DNA of 64,000 nucleotides from Sinorhizobium sp. BG8. GTDB lineage: Bacteria; Pseudomonadota; Alphaproteobacteria; Rhizobiales; Rhizobiaceae. Of the stretch, positions 43,475 to 53,196 are shown piece by piece. The translations under genes and the position numbers were made by a program. Below the pieces are notes generated by a model. The model searched no databases, was not told where the DNA came from, and was given only the letters and a program-made list of their open reading frames with translations. The first letter of the stretch is position 1, and each line of letters begins with the position of its first letter. The stretch covers positions 1 to 64,000 of the forward strand of contig NZ_CP044012.1 in NCBI RefSeq assembly GCF_016864555.1. The letters are read 5' to 3'.

Positions 43475-44416
43475 TCAAACGACCGGCGTCGGCAGGGGTT
43501 TGCCGGAAAAATGCGCTGCCAGATTGTCGCGCACGAGTTGGCCCATGGCCTTGCGTGTCTCGACGGTGCCCGACCCGTGATGCGGCTGGAGCACGACATT
43601 GTCGAGTTCCAGGAACCGTGGATCGATCTTCGGCTCGTTGTAGAATACATCCAGACCGGCGGCCTTGATGGTACGATGCTGGAGGGCTGTGATCAGCGCT
43701 TCCTCGTCGACGGTCGATCCGCGTGACACGTTGACAAGGATGCCCTCGGGACCCAGTGCTTCAAGAACTGTCCCATTGATGATGTTCTTCGTCGCATCCC
43801 CGCCCGGAACGATGACGATGAGGAACTCCGCCCAACTGGCCAAAGCGGTCAGATCAGGTTCGTGCGCGTGGGGCACCTGCGGCTGCGGGGTGCGGGAGAA
43901 GTAGCGAATGTCGCAGTTGAACGCGGCAGCCCGACTGGCGATCGCCTTGCCGATGCGCCCCATTCCAACAATTCCGAGACGCTTTCCGGTGACGCGGGTG
44001 ACGAGCGGCATCGCAGTCTTTCCCCACTGCCCGGATCGCACAAAGACATCCGCTTGCGGCATGAGACGCGCGGTTGCCACGAGCAGTCCGAGCGCAATGT
44101 CCGCGACGTCGTCCGTCAAGACATCGGGCGTATTGGTAACGCGAATCCCATGCTCCCGCGCATGCGTCAGATTGACCGCATCCGTACCGACGCCATACAC
44201 CGAAACCACTTCGAGCTTCGGAAGGCTCTGCATCAGCTCCGCGGAGGCGCCGAGTTCACCGCGCGTGGCAATGGCGCGGATGTTCCCGCCGACCTCTCTG
44301 ACGAATGCGTCGCGATCGGCGGCCTCGTACAGCTTGTGGACCACATACCGGTCCTCAAGATCGACCATATCCCATTGCGGATAGGGGCCAGCGAGCAGGA
44401 TTTCGGGCTTGGACAT
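43475..44416 (-). CDS. D-2-hydroxyacid dehydrogenase (GhrB/hydroxypyruvate reductase-like)
   Basis: A 313-residue NAD(P)-dependent enzyme. The Rossmann motif is GIVGMGRIGKAIASRA, followed by SRTPQP, which suggests NADPH preference. Catalytic Arg is in VNVSRGSTVDE, Glu in YNEPKIDP, and His in LQPHHGSGTVETR. Family members reduce 2-keto acids such as hydroxypyruvate, glyoxylate or 2-keto-gluconate. In this operon 2-ketogluconate reduction to gluconate is a sensible role, but this is inference. It lies 11 bases before gntK's stop-side neighbour, in a compact operon. Confidence 0.88.
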   Translation of the reverse strand: MSKPEILLAGPYPQWDMVDLEDRYVVHKLYEAADRDAFVREVGGNIRAIATRGELGASAELMQSLPKLEVVSVYGVGTDAVNLTHAREHGIRVTNTPDVLTDDVADIALGLLVATARLMPQADVFVRSGQWGKTAMPLVTRVTGKRLGIVGMGRIGKAIASRAAAFNCDIRYFSRTPQPQVPHAHEPDLTALASWAEFLIVIVPGGDATKNIINGTVLEALGPEGILVNVSRGSTVDEEALITALQHRTIKAAGLDVFYNEPKIDPRFLELDNVVLQPHHGSGTVETRKAMGQLVRDNLAAHFSGKPLPTPVV

Positions 44417-44426
44417 GGTTCCTCCG

Positions 44427-44984
44427 TCAGATTGCTGTTTCAGCGCGCCGATAGGCGATCGTTGCAGCGTGTGCGATGGCGATCGAGACAATCCGCTCGA
44501 CCGACTGGTCAATTTCGATGGTCATGACGTCGCGTTCGTCGGCCGGCAGCTCCAAAGTCTGCAGCTGGCTGTCGAGAAGCGAAAGCGGCATGTAGTGTCC
44601 CTCGCGGGCGGCCAATCGTGTCGCCAGCGTTGCGCGCGATCCCTGAAGAAAGACGAAGGTCACGGGTCCGGCGGCCCGTGACCTCAAGAGATCGCGGTAA
44701 GAGCGCTTGAGGGCCGAACACGAGACGACCGTCTCCGTGCCAGCTTTGAGTTCGTCCCCGAGGTTCTCGAGCCACGGCCAGCGGTCACCATCGTCAAGGG
44801 CGATGCCCGCTCTCATTTTCTCTACGCTTGCTTCCGGATGCCGGCTGTCGCCTTCGATGAACCGGTAGCCGAGCTGGGAGGCAAGCAGTTTGCCGACCGA
44901 GCTCTTTCCGCATCCCGACACACCCATGACGACGAGCGGGCCGAGGTTCGAACTAGAGACAGGTTGTGATGCCGCCGTCGACAT
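44427..44984 (-). CDS. gntK: Gluconokinase
   Basis: A 185-residue shikimate-kinase-like P-loop kinase that phosphorylates gluconate to 6-phosphogluconate. The P-loop is GVSGCGKSS at residues 21-29, with GDSRHPEASVEKMRAGIALDDGDRWPWL (the usual family motif GDxxHPxxNxxKM, here with Ser for Asn), CSALKRSYRDLLR and REGHYMPLSLLDSQ. Its start lies 32 bases inside the end of idnO, an unusually long overlap. The P-loop strand LVVMGVSG must be included, so a much later start is unlikely. Product feeds gnd in the same operon. Confidence 0.92.
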   Translation of the reverse strand: MSTAASQPVSSSNLGPLVVMGVSGCGKSSVGKLLASQLGYRFIEGDSRHPEASVEKMRAGIALDDGDRWPWLENLGDELKAGTETVVSCSALKRSYRDLLRSRAAGPVTFVFLQGSRATLATRLAAREGHYMPLSLLDSQLQTLELPADERDVMTIEIDQSVERIVSIAIAHAATIAYRRAETAI

Positions 44985-45720
44985 AAAGCGTGTGTCCGTT
45001 CACAAAGGAGGAGGCCTTGCTGGAAAGGAAGACAGCAGCACCGACGAGTTCGTCGACATTGCCCCAACGGGCGGCCGGCGTGCGCTTTTCAAGCCAGGCG
45101 GAAAACTCGGCGTTGTCGACGAGCGCTTGATTGAGCGGTGTCTTGAAGTATCCCGGCGCAATGGCATTGACCTGGAGTCCATACTTGGCCCAGTCGGCAC
45201 ACATGCCGCGCGTCAGGTTCTTCACGGCACCCTTTGTGGCCGTGTAGGGAGCAATTCCGGGACGAGCAAGTTCGCTCTGGACGGAAGCAATGTTGATGAT
45301 CTTGCCGGCGCCGCGCTTGATCATGTGGCGGGCAACGGCCTGACCTACATAAAACACACTCGAGACGTTCGTTGAGAGAAGCGCCTGCCAGCGGTCTGCC
45401 GGAAAGTCCTCGAGAGGCGTACGAAACTGCATGCCCGCATTGTTGATCAGAACGTCGATCGGGCCGACCTCGTTCTCGATCTTGTCTACACCTTGTTCGA
45501 CCGCCTTGGCGTCGGTGACATCAAAATCGGCAGTGACAGCCTGATGCCCCGAATTACCGAGATCTCTCGCGGCCGCAGCCAGCTTTTCCGGATCTCGGCC
45601 ATTCAAGACAAGGCTCGCACCGTGCTCCGCGAGCCCCTTCGCCAATGCCAGCCCGATGCCCTGAGAGGACCCCGTTACAAGGACCCTCTTTCCGGAAAGA
45701 TCGAAGAGCGGATAGGTCAT
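44953..45720 (-). CDS. idnO: Gluconate 5-dehydrogenase (SDR family)
   Basis: A 255-residue short-chain dehydrogenase reducing 5-keto-gluconate to gluconate. It has the N-terminal TGSSQGIG nucleotide loop, Asn-Asn-Ala-Gly in LINNAGMQFR, catalytic Ser in IASVQSELARP, and Tyr-x3-Lys in YTATKGAV. The start MTYPLFDLSGKRVLVTG is typical of IdnO. It stands between the RraA-like gene and gntK, and its 3' end overlaps gntK by 32 bases. Together with IdnD and GntK it gives the idonate/keto-gluconate route into 6-phosphogluconate. Confidence 0.92.
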   Translation of the reverse strand: MTYPLFDLSGKRVLVTGSSQGIGLALAKGLAEHGASLVLNGRDPEKLAAAARDLGNSGHQAVTADFDVTDAKAVEQGVDKIENEVGPIDVLINNAGMQFRTPLEDFPADRWQALLSTNVSSVFYVGQAVARHMIKRGAGKIINIASVQSELARPGIAPYTATKGAVKNLTRGMCADWAKYGLQVNAIAPGYFKTPLNQALVDNAEFSAWLEKRTPAARWGNVDELVGAAVFLSSKASSFVNGHTLYVDGGITTCL

Positions 45721-45746
45721 TGTCTACTCCAAAGCTCCAAGCCGGC

Positions 45747-46421
45747 TCAAGCTTCTACGACCAGTCCCTTGGCCTTCAGCACAGCCTCGAGATTGGACAC
45801 TTCAACGACTGACTTTCCAGCCTTGTAGGCGGCGATATAGCCAGCTTCGGCGTCCTCGCGGGCCTGCGACAGCTTGGCGACATCCAGCGCCTCGTTCTTC
45901 CTGACGACAACGAGGCCGTCAGCATCGCCGACGATGATGTCACCTGGATTGATGATTTCGTCCCCGATCGTGATCGGCTCGTTGGTTGCTCCGAGCGTTT
46001 CTTTCACCGTACCCTTGATGCAGACACTCAGAGAGAACACCGGGAAACCGAGCTCACGCAGCTGAACCGTGTCACGAACACCCGTGTCGGTGACGAGGCC
46101 ACCGATCCCCTTGGCAAGGCAGGCGTTTGCCAGAACGTCGCCGAAGGAACCAGCTTCCTCATATTCCCCGGCGGAGACCACGATGATGTCGCCAGGCTGG
46201 GCGTAGTTGATCGCGACCTGGAGCATGATGTTGTCACGCGGCGCGCACTTGACAGTAAACGCGGGGCCGCAGAGCTTCATGCGATGATCGACCGGCTTGA
46301 TGCGCGACGAAAGTGCGCCCTTGCGGCCCTGGGCTTCGTGGATCGTTGCAGGCGAGAATTTGGCGACGGCGGCGATCTCGTCCTTGGACGGACGCTCAAT
46401 CTTCTGGTTCAGCTTGATCAT
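45747..46421 (-). CDS. RraA-like / HMG-CHA aldolase family protein
   Basis: A 224-residue protein of the RraA / 4-hydroxy-4-methyl-2-oxoglutarate aldolase fold. The metal and substrate motif is GGLVTDTGVRDT (G-x-V-T-D-x-x-x-R-D), with FTVKCAPRDNIML upstream. Family members are divalent-metal aldolases or, lacking that site, RNase E regulators; this one keeps the aldolase motif. It is the first gene of the sugar acid operon, so a retro-aldol or decarboxylation of a branched or keto sugar acid is possible. The start at 46421 has AGGAGGAAAA upstream. A shared 11-base element lies 76 bases ahead. Confidence 0.88.
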   Translation of the reverse strand: MIKLNQKIERPSKDEIAAVAKFSPATIHEAQGRKGALSSRIKPVDHRMKLCGPAFTVKCAPRDNIMLQVAINYAQPGDIIVVSAGEYEEAGSFGDVLANACLAKGIGGLVTDTGVRDTVQLRELGFPVFSLSVCIKGTVKETLGATNEPITIGDEIINPGDIIVGDADGLVVVRKNEALDVAKLSQAREDAEAGYIAAYKAGKSVVEVSNLEAVLKAKGLVVEA

Positions 46422-46633
46422 CTTTTCCTCCTTGGCGGGCAAATGATCTTCGTCTGCCCGATGCTGGCAGCGTTTTATCAAGGCGTAGATCCATCGCACA
46501 AATATATGTTCTGGATGTCAGCTATAACTTATCTGTATGCAAGAGCATGCGCGCGATAGCCCGTTCGCACGGCAGTGCGTCCGCCGACATGCAACAGCGA
46601 GGGGCGGCCTGAAACGAGAAGGATGACCAGACC
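46422..46633. promoter_or_regulatory. Promoter region of the sugar acid operon
   Basis: A 212-base gap between the rraA-like start and the downstream end of an ABC ATPase gene. It contains CACAAATATAT at 46497-46507 and nearby AT-rich DNA. The same word occurs in the promoter of the neighbouring ABC transporter. Confidence 0.5.
46497..46507. promoter_or_regulatory. Shared promoter element, copy 1
   Basis: CACAAATATAT lies 76 bases upstream of the rraA-like start. Copy 2 lies 61 bases upstream of the binding protein gene at 50.4 kb in the same orientation relative to the gene. It is a candidate LysR site. Confidence 0.4.
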
Positions 46634-47377
<744 letters not shown>

Positions 47378-47401
47378 AGGGCGTTGTCCGAGAAGGCCTG
47401 G

Positions 47402-48133
47402 CTAGTGGCTACGGTTGACGGCGGACAGGAACGAGCGAACCTCGGAGGGCGCATCTTCGGAGAAGAAGGCGGCGGGCTCGCCGTTGAACTTGAGTTCGCC
47501 TTTCTTCAAAAACCAGATTTTATCCGACACCTCGCGAGCGAACCCCATTTCATGGGTGACGCACATCATCGTCATCCCCTCCTCGGACAGTTTTCTGAGG
47601 AGCTTCAGAACTTCACCGACCATCTCCGGATCAAGCGCGCTTGTCGGCTCGTCGAGAACGAGAACCCCGGGAGTCAACACGAGCGACCGCGCGATCGCGA
47701 CGCGCTGCGACTGACCGCCGGATATATCCGCTGGAAGCGACTGTGCCCGATCGGCAAGTCCGACACGTGCGAGCATTTCCATCGCGGCTTCGGCCGCATC
47801 CTTTCGGGACTGCCCACGAATACGCTGCAGCGGCAGCATGACGTTTTCAAGGACCGTCAGATGCGGGAAAAGGTTGAATTGCTGGAAGACGAAACCAATG
47901 CCTGTCCGCAATTTGTTGACATCGACGCCGGCGGCATGGATGTCGGCGCCGTCGATGGTGATCTTGCCCTCCTGGATCGGCTCCAATCGATTGACGGTCC
48001 GCGCAAGCGTCGACTTGCCCGATCCGGACGGCCCGCAGAGCACTACGGTGCTACCCTTCGGCACGCTCGCCGATATCGACCTCAAGACCTGGATAGCGCC
48101 GAACCACTTCGAGACGTTGCTGAACTCGATCAT
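47402..48133 (-). CDS. Polar amino acid ABC transporter ATPase (first ATPase)
   Basis: A 243-residue GlnQ/HisP-type ATPase. Walker A is GPSGSGKST, the Q-loop is in [20 protein letters not shown], signature [15 protein letters not shown], Walker [13 protein letters not shown], and [11 protein letters not shown] holds the switch His. The start at 48133 overlaps the permease stop (ATGA); the longer frame start at 48220 lies inside the permease gene. It is more divergent from the AapP type than the next gene, with ISGGQSQ in place of LSGGQQQ. Confidence 0.92.
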   Translation of the reverse strand: MIEFSNVSKWFGAIQVLRSISASVPKGSTVVLCGPSGSGKSTLARTVNRLEPIQEGKITIDGADIHAAGVDVNKLRTGIGFVFQQFNLFPHLTVLENVMLPLQRIRGQSRKDAAEAAMEMLARVGLADRAQSLPADISGGQSQRVAIARSLVLTPGVLVLDEPTSALDPEMVGEVLKLLRKLSEEGMTMMCVTHEMGFAREVSDKIWFLKKGELKFNGEPAAFFSEDAPSEVRSFLSAVNRSH

Positions 48134-48840
48134 GCCAGGGCCTCCACGACGACGCGTCCCGTCCGTCTCCTGGCGATCCGGCGTTCGAGCCAGTTCGTCG
48201 ACTGCGAAAGGCAGAAGCACAGGATGAAGTAGGTTGCGGCGAGGATGCCAAAGATCTGCAGCGGCTTCGTTACTTCGTTCGAGTTGACCTGCAGCATCAC
48301 ATAGGACAGTTCCGAGACCGCGATGATCGAGCCGAGAGAGCTTTCCTTGATGATCGTCGTCAACTGATTGATGATGCCAGGGATCACGTTGAAGAGCGCT
48401 TGGGGCAAAACGACCCTGAAAGTCGTTGGAATGTATCCAAGGCCCAATGCCTTTGCAGCTTCAACCTGCCCTTTCGGCAGGCCCTTAATCCCGGCGGCCA
48501 CGATCTCGCCGAGATAAGCGGTCTGATAGATCACGATGGCCGCCACGAGCGTTACCGTCGCGTCGATCGGAAAGCCGATCAACATCGGCAGCGCGAAGTA
48601 AGCCCAAAAGATCAGCATCAACAGCGGTATCGCCCGCACGGAATGAACGAACCCTGCAGCGAGCTTTTGAAGCCAAACCACGTTGCCTGTTCGCGCCAGC
48701 GCGACAAGAACACTGCACGGGAATGTCGCGAAGAGGCTGACAAACGAGATGATGAGGGTAAGCGCAAGTCCACCGAGCTTGCCGTGCGGATACTCGCCGA
48801 CAAGCAGCATCAATCCGTATTCGTGGAGAATTTCCAACAT
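48130..48840 (-). CDS. Polar amino acid ABC transporter permease 2
   Basis: A 236-residue HisM/GlnP-type membrane subunit. It starts MLEILHEYGLMLLVGEYPHGKLGGLALTL, with about five hydrophobic helices and the EAA loop QVEAAKALGLGYIPTTFRVVLPQALFNVIPGI. Its ATG shares the last A of the upstream permease stop (TAATG), giving tight coupling. The longer open frame upstream is inside the other permease gene and is not used. Confidence 0.92.
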   Translation of the reverse strand: MLEILHEYGLMLLVGEYPHGKLGGLALTLIISFVSLFATFPCSVLVALARTGNVVWLQKLAAGFVHSVRAIPLLMLIFWAYFALPMLIGFPIDATVTLVAAIVIYQTAYLGEIVAAGIKGLPKGQVEAAKALGLGYIPTTFRVVLPQALFNVIPGIINQLTTIIKESSLGSIIAVSELSYVMLQVNSNEVTKPLQIFGILAATYFILCFCLSQSTNWLERRIARRRTGRVVVEALA

Positions 48841-49538
48841 TACTTGACCCGCAACTGGAAGCGCTTTTCGAGCAAGGAAGATGCCCACATGATCGCGAAG
48901 GAAATAACCATGTAGATTACCGTGGTGATCCCATAGGCTTCGAAGATCCTGAACGACTGCTCTTCCACATATCGCGCCTGATAGGAGAGTTCCGCGACGC
49001 CAATGGCAGCGCCAAGACTGGTCGCCTTGAACAGGATCAGCGTCTGGCCGAGAAGCGCAGGCAAGGCGAGCCTCCAGGCCTGCGGCAGGATCACCCACCG
49101 CATGGCGCCGAGATAAGTCAGGCCGATCGACCTTGCCGCCTCCATCTGCGCCGGATGGATCGATCGCAGCCCGCTTCGGAAATCCTCGGACATGTAGGCG
49201 GCCTTGTTGAGGGCCAGGGCGACGATCGCGTAGCCCATCTCGGCACCGATATCGTTCAAGAAATCGTTGACGGAGTCAGGGAGGATAACAGCGAAACCGA
49301 AATACCAGACAAAAAGCTGGATCAGGATCGGCACATTGCGATGGTACTCGACAAAGGCAGCGACCATGAAGTTGGTTGGCTTGAATTCGGTCGCCCGGAT
49401 AACGGTCAGGACGACCGCCAGAACCAATCCGAGTGCCCAGGAGACAACGAAGAGGATCATCGTCGCCTCCAGGCCCTGCAGGATCATGTCGAGATACTGG
49501 CCCTGCAGGACCTTGCCGAAGTCGAGTTGGTAACCCAT
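48840..49538 (-). CDS. Polar amino acid ABC transporter permease 1
   Basis: A 232-residue HisQ-type membrane subunit. It begins MGYQLDFGKVLQGQYLDMILQGLEATM, followed by the usual FVEYHRNVPILIQLFVWYFG and the EAA loop QMEAARSIGLTYLGAMRWVILPQAWRLALPAL. It is the first of two permeases and lies 19 bases after the binding protein gene. The start at 49538 is favoured because the upstream frame enters the binding protein gene. Confidence 0.92.
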   Translation of the reverse strand: MGYQLDFGKVLQGQYLDMILQGLEATMILFVVSWALGLVLAVVLTVIRATEFKPTNFMVAAFVEYHRNVPILIQLFVWYFGFAVILPDSVNDFLNDIGAEMGYAIVALALNKAAYMSEDFRSGLRSIHPAQMEAARSIGLTYLGAMRWVILPQAWRLALPALLGQTLILFKATSLGAAIGVAELSYQARYVEEQSFRIFEAYGITTVIYMVISFAIMWASSLLEKRFQLRVK

Positions 49539-49557
49539 ACGATTAGGTCCTGGACAA

Positions 49558-50394
49558 TCAGTTGGTAAACCAGGTTTCCTGGGGCTTACCGAATTCAAAC
49601 TTGCGCGTGGATTTCAGCTCCGAATCCTTGCCAAGCCACTTGTCGTAAAGCTTCTGGCCCTCGCCTGAAGCCTCCAGTTGCGCGAGAAAATCATCGGCGG
49701 CCTTTACCAGCTCGGGTGATCCCTTGCGGAACGCGAAACCCGAAGGCATCGACAGCAGTGGCTCATCCAGGAAACGCAGCGCCTTGATACCGTCGCCGGC
49801 ATTGCGTTCAACCGCCTTGCCTTCGGAATAGCGATAGACCGTGGCCTTTACCTTTCCCTGCTGGAGAGCCAGGAACGAGGCAGCACTCGTCTCGAATGAC
49901 AGCACGCGGGCGTCCGGCAGCCGCTTTTCGGTGAGCGGGATGAGAACCGAGCCCTTCACGAGACCCATTCGTTGACCCGAGAGGTCATCGACCTTCTTGA
50001 TGTCGGATTGATCGAGAACCACGAAGTTGAAATCTTCGGCAATGTATGCGCCGCTGAAATCAACCTGCTCGGCGCGCTCCTTGCTGTAGCTCAACAGAGA
50101 TGCGAGCACATCGACACGGCCCTGTACCAACTCGGCCATGCGGGTCTGAGGCGAAACCGGGACCAGTTCGGCCGTCACTCCGATCGACTCGGCAAACTGC
50201 CGGCAAATGTCGATCTCATAGCCCGCGGGCTCGCGCGTCTTGGGATCCTGAAAACCAAGCGGCGGTGAGTTCGTCAGAACACCGCAAGTGATCTTTCCGG
50301 CTTTCTTGACGTCATCAAGTTGGTTTGCGGAAACGGTATAAGTCAATGCGGCAAATCCGATGACCGAAGCGGCAAGCAATTTCGTAAAGCTCAT
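49558..50394 (-). CDS. Polar amino acid-type substrate-binding protein
   Basis: A 278-residue periplasmic protein of the SBP family 3. A Sec signal (MSFTKLLAASVIGFAALTYTVSAN) is followed by the lobe motif GYEIDICRQFAESIGVTAELVPV and the hinge motif RVDVLASLLSYSKERAEQVDFSGAYI. It heads the operon with two permeases and two ATPases. Ligand unknown. The sugar acid operon next door shares a promoter element, so an acidic or hydroxy acid ligand is possible although the family mostly binds amino acids. Confidence 0.92.
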   Translation of the reverse strand: MSFTKLLAASVIGFAALTYTVSANQLDDVKKAGKITCGVLTNSPPLGFQDPKTREPAGYEIDICRQFAESIGVTAELVPVSPQTRMAELVQGRVDVLASLLSYSKERAEQVDFSGAYIAEDFNFVVLDQSDIKKVDDLSGQRMGLVKGSVLIPLTEKRLPDARVLSFETSAASFLALQQGKVKATVYRYSEGKAVERNAGDGIKALRFLDEPLLSMPSGFAFRKGSPELVKAADDFLAQLEASGEGQKLYDKWLGKDSELKSTRKFEFGKPQETWFTN

Positions 50395-50454
50395 GATGTC
50401 CTCCTACAAAGCGTCCTCTCGCTCGCTAATCATTTAAGTTGCTTGCGCTATTCT

Positions 50455-50465
50455 CACAAATATAT
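50455..50465. promoter_or_regulatory. Shared promoter element, copy 2
   Basis: CACAAATATAT lies 61 bases upstream of the binding protein start and just before the divergent LysR gene. It is identical to the copy upstream of the rraA-like gene at 46.5 kb. Position suggests the LysR protein as the binding factor. Confidence 0.4.
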
Positions 50466-50472
50466 ATTGAAG

Positions 50473-51447
50473 ATGGCTATTATAGAAATTTGTTATGGGG
50501 GCATCACAAAGAGCGTGGCACTCGATCTCCTGAAACTGCGCTACTTTTCCAAGATCGCCGAGTTCGGCTCGTTCACACGCGCCGCGCACGAGCTGGGCGT
50601 CGCCCAACCTGCACTCAGCCTGCACATGCGCTCTCTCGAAGAACAGCTTGCAGTTCAGCTGTTGACCCGTACACCGAGAGGCGTGGTCGTGACCGAAGCA
50701 GGTACCACGCTGCTGACGCATACCCAGGCCATCCTCAAGGCTTTAGACCAAGCCGAGGCGGCGACGAAGGAGCAAGCAAAAAACCCGACAGGCGATGTTT
50801 CCCTCGGCGTACTCGCATCCATCGCGCCTTTGATTGCCGTACCCATCCTGAAGATCTGCGAGGAACGGTTTCCGAAGATCCGACTGACGATTAGCGAAGG
50901 CGACAGCCAGACCTTGCGGGGTGCGATCGAAACGAAGGCGCATGATCTCGCCGTCAACCTCGGCGAAGTCGCCCGCCCTACGGCATCTCCTCTATTCGAC
51001 GAGATGCTCTACGCCGTCGGCCCCTCCGGACATTTTACCCAGGACGGCTCGTCCATTTCGATCAGCCAGGCGCTCGAACTCCCCCTTATTCTGCCGACGC
51101 GCCGGCATGGTATCCGCATTCTCCTCGAGCGTGAGGCACTCATCCTCGGAAAGGCGATCAACATCGTGCGCGAGATCGAGGGGCTTGCGAGCACCAAGGC
51201 CGCCATCGGTGCCGGCTTCGGCTTCACTGTTCTTGGCCGCGGAGCGATCTTCGAAGACTTCCAGAAAGGCGCCTTGTCAGTGCTTCCGCTGGCGGGCAAG
51301 GGATTTACGCGACGCCTGGTCCTCGACAGCCCGGTCGATCACCCCCAGACCAAGGCCGTCCTCGAGGTCAGAAACATCCTTCTTGAAGTCGTGCACAACC
51401 TTGGCGAACAGGGCAACTGGTCGTGCGTCGGGCGGGAGCGGGCATAG
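50473..51447 (+). CDS. LysR-family regulator (Nac/Cbl-like)
   Basis: A LysR protein of about 324 residues if it starts at the ATG at 50473, or about 310 from the GTG at 50515 (MALDLLKLRYF), which matches the usual family start better. The helix-turn-helix is YFSKIAEFGSFTRAAHELGVAQPALSLHMRSLEEQLAVQLL. The effector domain includes GVLASIAPLIAVPILKICEERFPKIRL. It is divergent from the amino acid-type transporter operon, with the CACAAATATAT element in the gap, and is the probable regulator of that operon and of the sugar acid operon. Confidence 0.88.
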   Translation: MAIIEICYGGITKSVALDLLKLRYFSKIAEFGSFTRAAHELGVAQPALSLHMRSLEEQLAVQLLTRTPRGVVVTEAGTTLLTHTQAILKALDQAEAATKEQAKNPTGDVSLGVLASIAPLIAVPILKICEERFPKIRLTISEGDSQTLRGAIETKAHDLAVNLGEVARPTASPLFDEMLYAVGPSGHFTQDGSSISISQALELPLILPTRRHGIRILLEREALILGKAINIVREIEGLASTKAAIGAGFGFTVLGRGAIFEDFQKGALSVLPLAGKGFTRRLVLDSPVDHPQTKAVLEVRNILLEVVHNLGEQGNWSCVGRERA

Positions 51448-51489
51448 CGCCCTCTCCGACGGCACGGGCGACCACACATAGAAAATGAT

Positions 51490-51516
51490 GGGGTGGCAGG
51501 AGTGACCCGCCACCTC
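51490..51516. terminator. Hairpin between convergent LysR and binding protein genes
   Basis: GGGGTGGC at 51490-51497 pairs with GCCACCTC at 51509-51516 (one wobble pair) around an 11-base loop. It is located between two convergent stops. Confidence 0.4.
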
Positions 51517-51562
51517 ATGACTTGAAGTCAAAAGCATCTGGAAGGCGTTGCGCCAACGCTGT

Positions 51563-52396
51563 TCAGGGAATCGGGTCGAACTTCAATTCGGACAGCGGCA
51601 CGACCTTGTCGGTGCGGGTCATCTTGTATTCGGTGTTCGGGCCGAGCCAGGTATCCCAGATCTTGTTGATCTCACCTGAATCGTCCAGTTTGTGCAGGAT
51701 CTCGTTGACCTTCTCGGTCAGCGCCGGCTGGTCCTTCTGCATGCCGATACCGATCGGCTGATAAAGCATCGGTTCCTCGACCATGCGCATTTTCTTGCCG
51801 CGGACCTGGGATTCGTTGACAAGCTTGGTGATGGTCATCGTGTTGGCGACCATGCCGCGCGCCTTGCCCTGCTGAAGTGCGAGGTAGGCCGAGCCTGTGT
51901 CCTGGAAGGTCAGCGGTTCCGACTTGTTGAGTTTGATCGACAGCTCTGAAGTCGATCCCTTGCTAGAGGCCAGACGCTGACCCTGATAGTCCGCCTTGCT
52001 CTTGCCCTCATCGTCGGCCGGAACCATCAGCATTTCCTTGGCGACATAATAGGGATCGCTATATTGAATTTGTTCGGCGCGGCTCAGCGTATAGGCGAGA
52101 TTTGCGACGGTGATGTCGACGCGGCCAAGCTTGACCTCCGACACGCGGGCCTCGACCGAGATCGGCTTGATCTCGGCGGCGACACCGAGTTCGCGGGCGA
52201 CTGCCTTGCACAGATCGACATCGAAACCGACCATTTCGCGGGTCTTCAGATCCGGAGAAGAAAAGGGAGGAACGTCGGCATAGGTGGCACAACGCAGCGT
52301 CTTGTTGGCAAGAATCTCATCGAGCTGATCAGCTTTCGCGGGGAGCGCCAAGGCACCCGCGAGTGCCAAACTTACTGTAATGCATTTCCAGTTCAT
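51563..52396 (-). CDS. Polar amino acid-type substrate-binding protein (second transporter)
   Basis: A 277-residue SBP family 3 protein. A Sec signal (MNWKCITVSLALAGALALPAKAD) leads to the lobe sequence GFDVDLCKAVARELGVAAEIKPI and the hinge sequence RVDITVANLAYTLSRAEQIQYSDPYYV. It ends the operon of SDR, two permeases and an ATPase, in contrast to the first transporter where the binding protein gene comes first. It lies 32 bases after the ATPase gene. The ligand is unknown; the two binding proteins are clearly different in sequence, so two ligands are expected. Confidence 0.92.
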   Translation of the reverse strand: MNWKCITVSLALAGALALPAKADQLDEILANKTLRCATYADVPPFSSPDLKTREMVGFDVDLCKAVARELGVAAEIKPISVEARVSEVKLGRVDITVANLAYTLSRAEQIQYSDPYYVAKEMLMVPADDEGKSKADYQGQRLASSKGSTSELSIKLNKSEPLTFQDTGSAYLALQQGKARGMVANTMTITKLVNESQVRGKKMRMVEEPMLYQPIGIGMQKDQPALTEKVNEILHKLDDSGEINKIWDTWLGPNTEYKMTRTDKVVPLSELKFDPIP

Positions 52397-52428
52397 TGCT
52401 GTTCTCCGTCGTTATGAAGTCTTGCTCG

Positions 52429-53196
52429 TCAGTGCCGCAGGTCCGATAGGAAGCGCTGGGCGCGCGGATGACGAGGATTCTTGAAGAATTCATCGGGTGT
52501 GGCACTCTCAAGGATTTGGCCGGCATCGATGAACCAGATGCGGTCTGCGACATCGCGTGCGAAATTCATCTCGTGCGTGACGCAGAGCATTGTCATTCCC
52601 TCGGCCGCCAGGTTCTTCATGACCATCAAGACCTCTCCGACCATTTCGGGGTCGAGCGCACTTGTCGGTTCGTCGAAGAGCATCACCGGAGGCTCCATTG
52701 CGAGCGCGCGCGCGATCGCCACGCGCTGCTGCTGTCCGCCGGATAGTTGTGCAGGGAAGGAATTTGCCTTGTCGGCAAGGCCTACCCGGTCGAGAAGCTT
52801 GATTGCCTTCTCCCGAGCAACACTTGCGGGAACCCCCTTTATCTTGATCGGCGACATCGACACGTTTTCGAGAACCGAGAGATGGGGAAAAAGATTGAAG
52901 TTCTGGAAGACGAAACCAATCCGACTGCGCAATCTGTTGAGCTCGGAGGCACGCATCTTCGCGTGGATGTTCTGCCCCTCGAATTCAATCGCACCGCTGT
53001 TGATCTCCTCGAGGCGGTTGACCGTGCGGATCAAGGTCGATTTTCCCGAGCCTGACGGCCCGCAAATAACCACCACCTCGCCGCGCTTGACCTCGGCGTC
53101 GATGCTCTTGAGGACCTGATAGTCACCGTAGCTCTTGCTGACGGCTGCAAGGCGAATAGCCTGCCCATCCTGCGGCTTTGACTGAGGCGCGGTCAT
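52429..53196 (-). CDS. Polar amino acid ABC transporter ATPase (second transporter)
   Basis: A 255-residue GlnQ-type ATPase. Walker [11 protein letters not shown]-loop [20 protein letters not shown], signature [15 protein letters not shown], Walker [13 protein letters not shown] and the His switch in [18 protein letters not shown] are all present. The start at 53196 overlaps the permease stop (ATGA); an upstream frame start at 53319 lies within the permease gene and is rejected. Confidence 0.93.
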   Translation of the reverse strand: MTAPQSKPQDGQAIRLAAVSKSYGDYQVLKSIDAEVKRGEVVVICGPSGSGKSTLIRTVNRLEEINSGAIEFEGQNIHAKMRASELNRLRSRIGFVFQNFNLFPHLSVLENVSMSPIKIKGVPASVAREKAIKLLDRVGLADKANSFPAQLSGGQQQRVAIARALAMEPPVMLFDEPTSALDPEMVGEVLMVMKNLAAEGMTMLCVTHEMNFARDVADRIWFIDAGQILESATPDEFFKNPRHPRAQRFLSDLRH

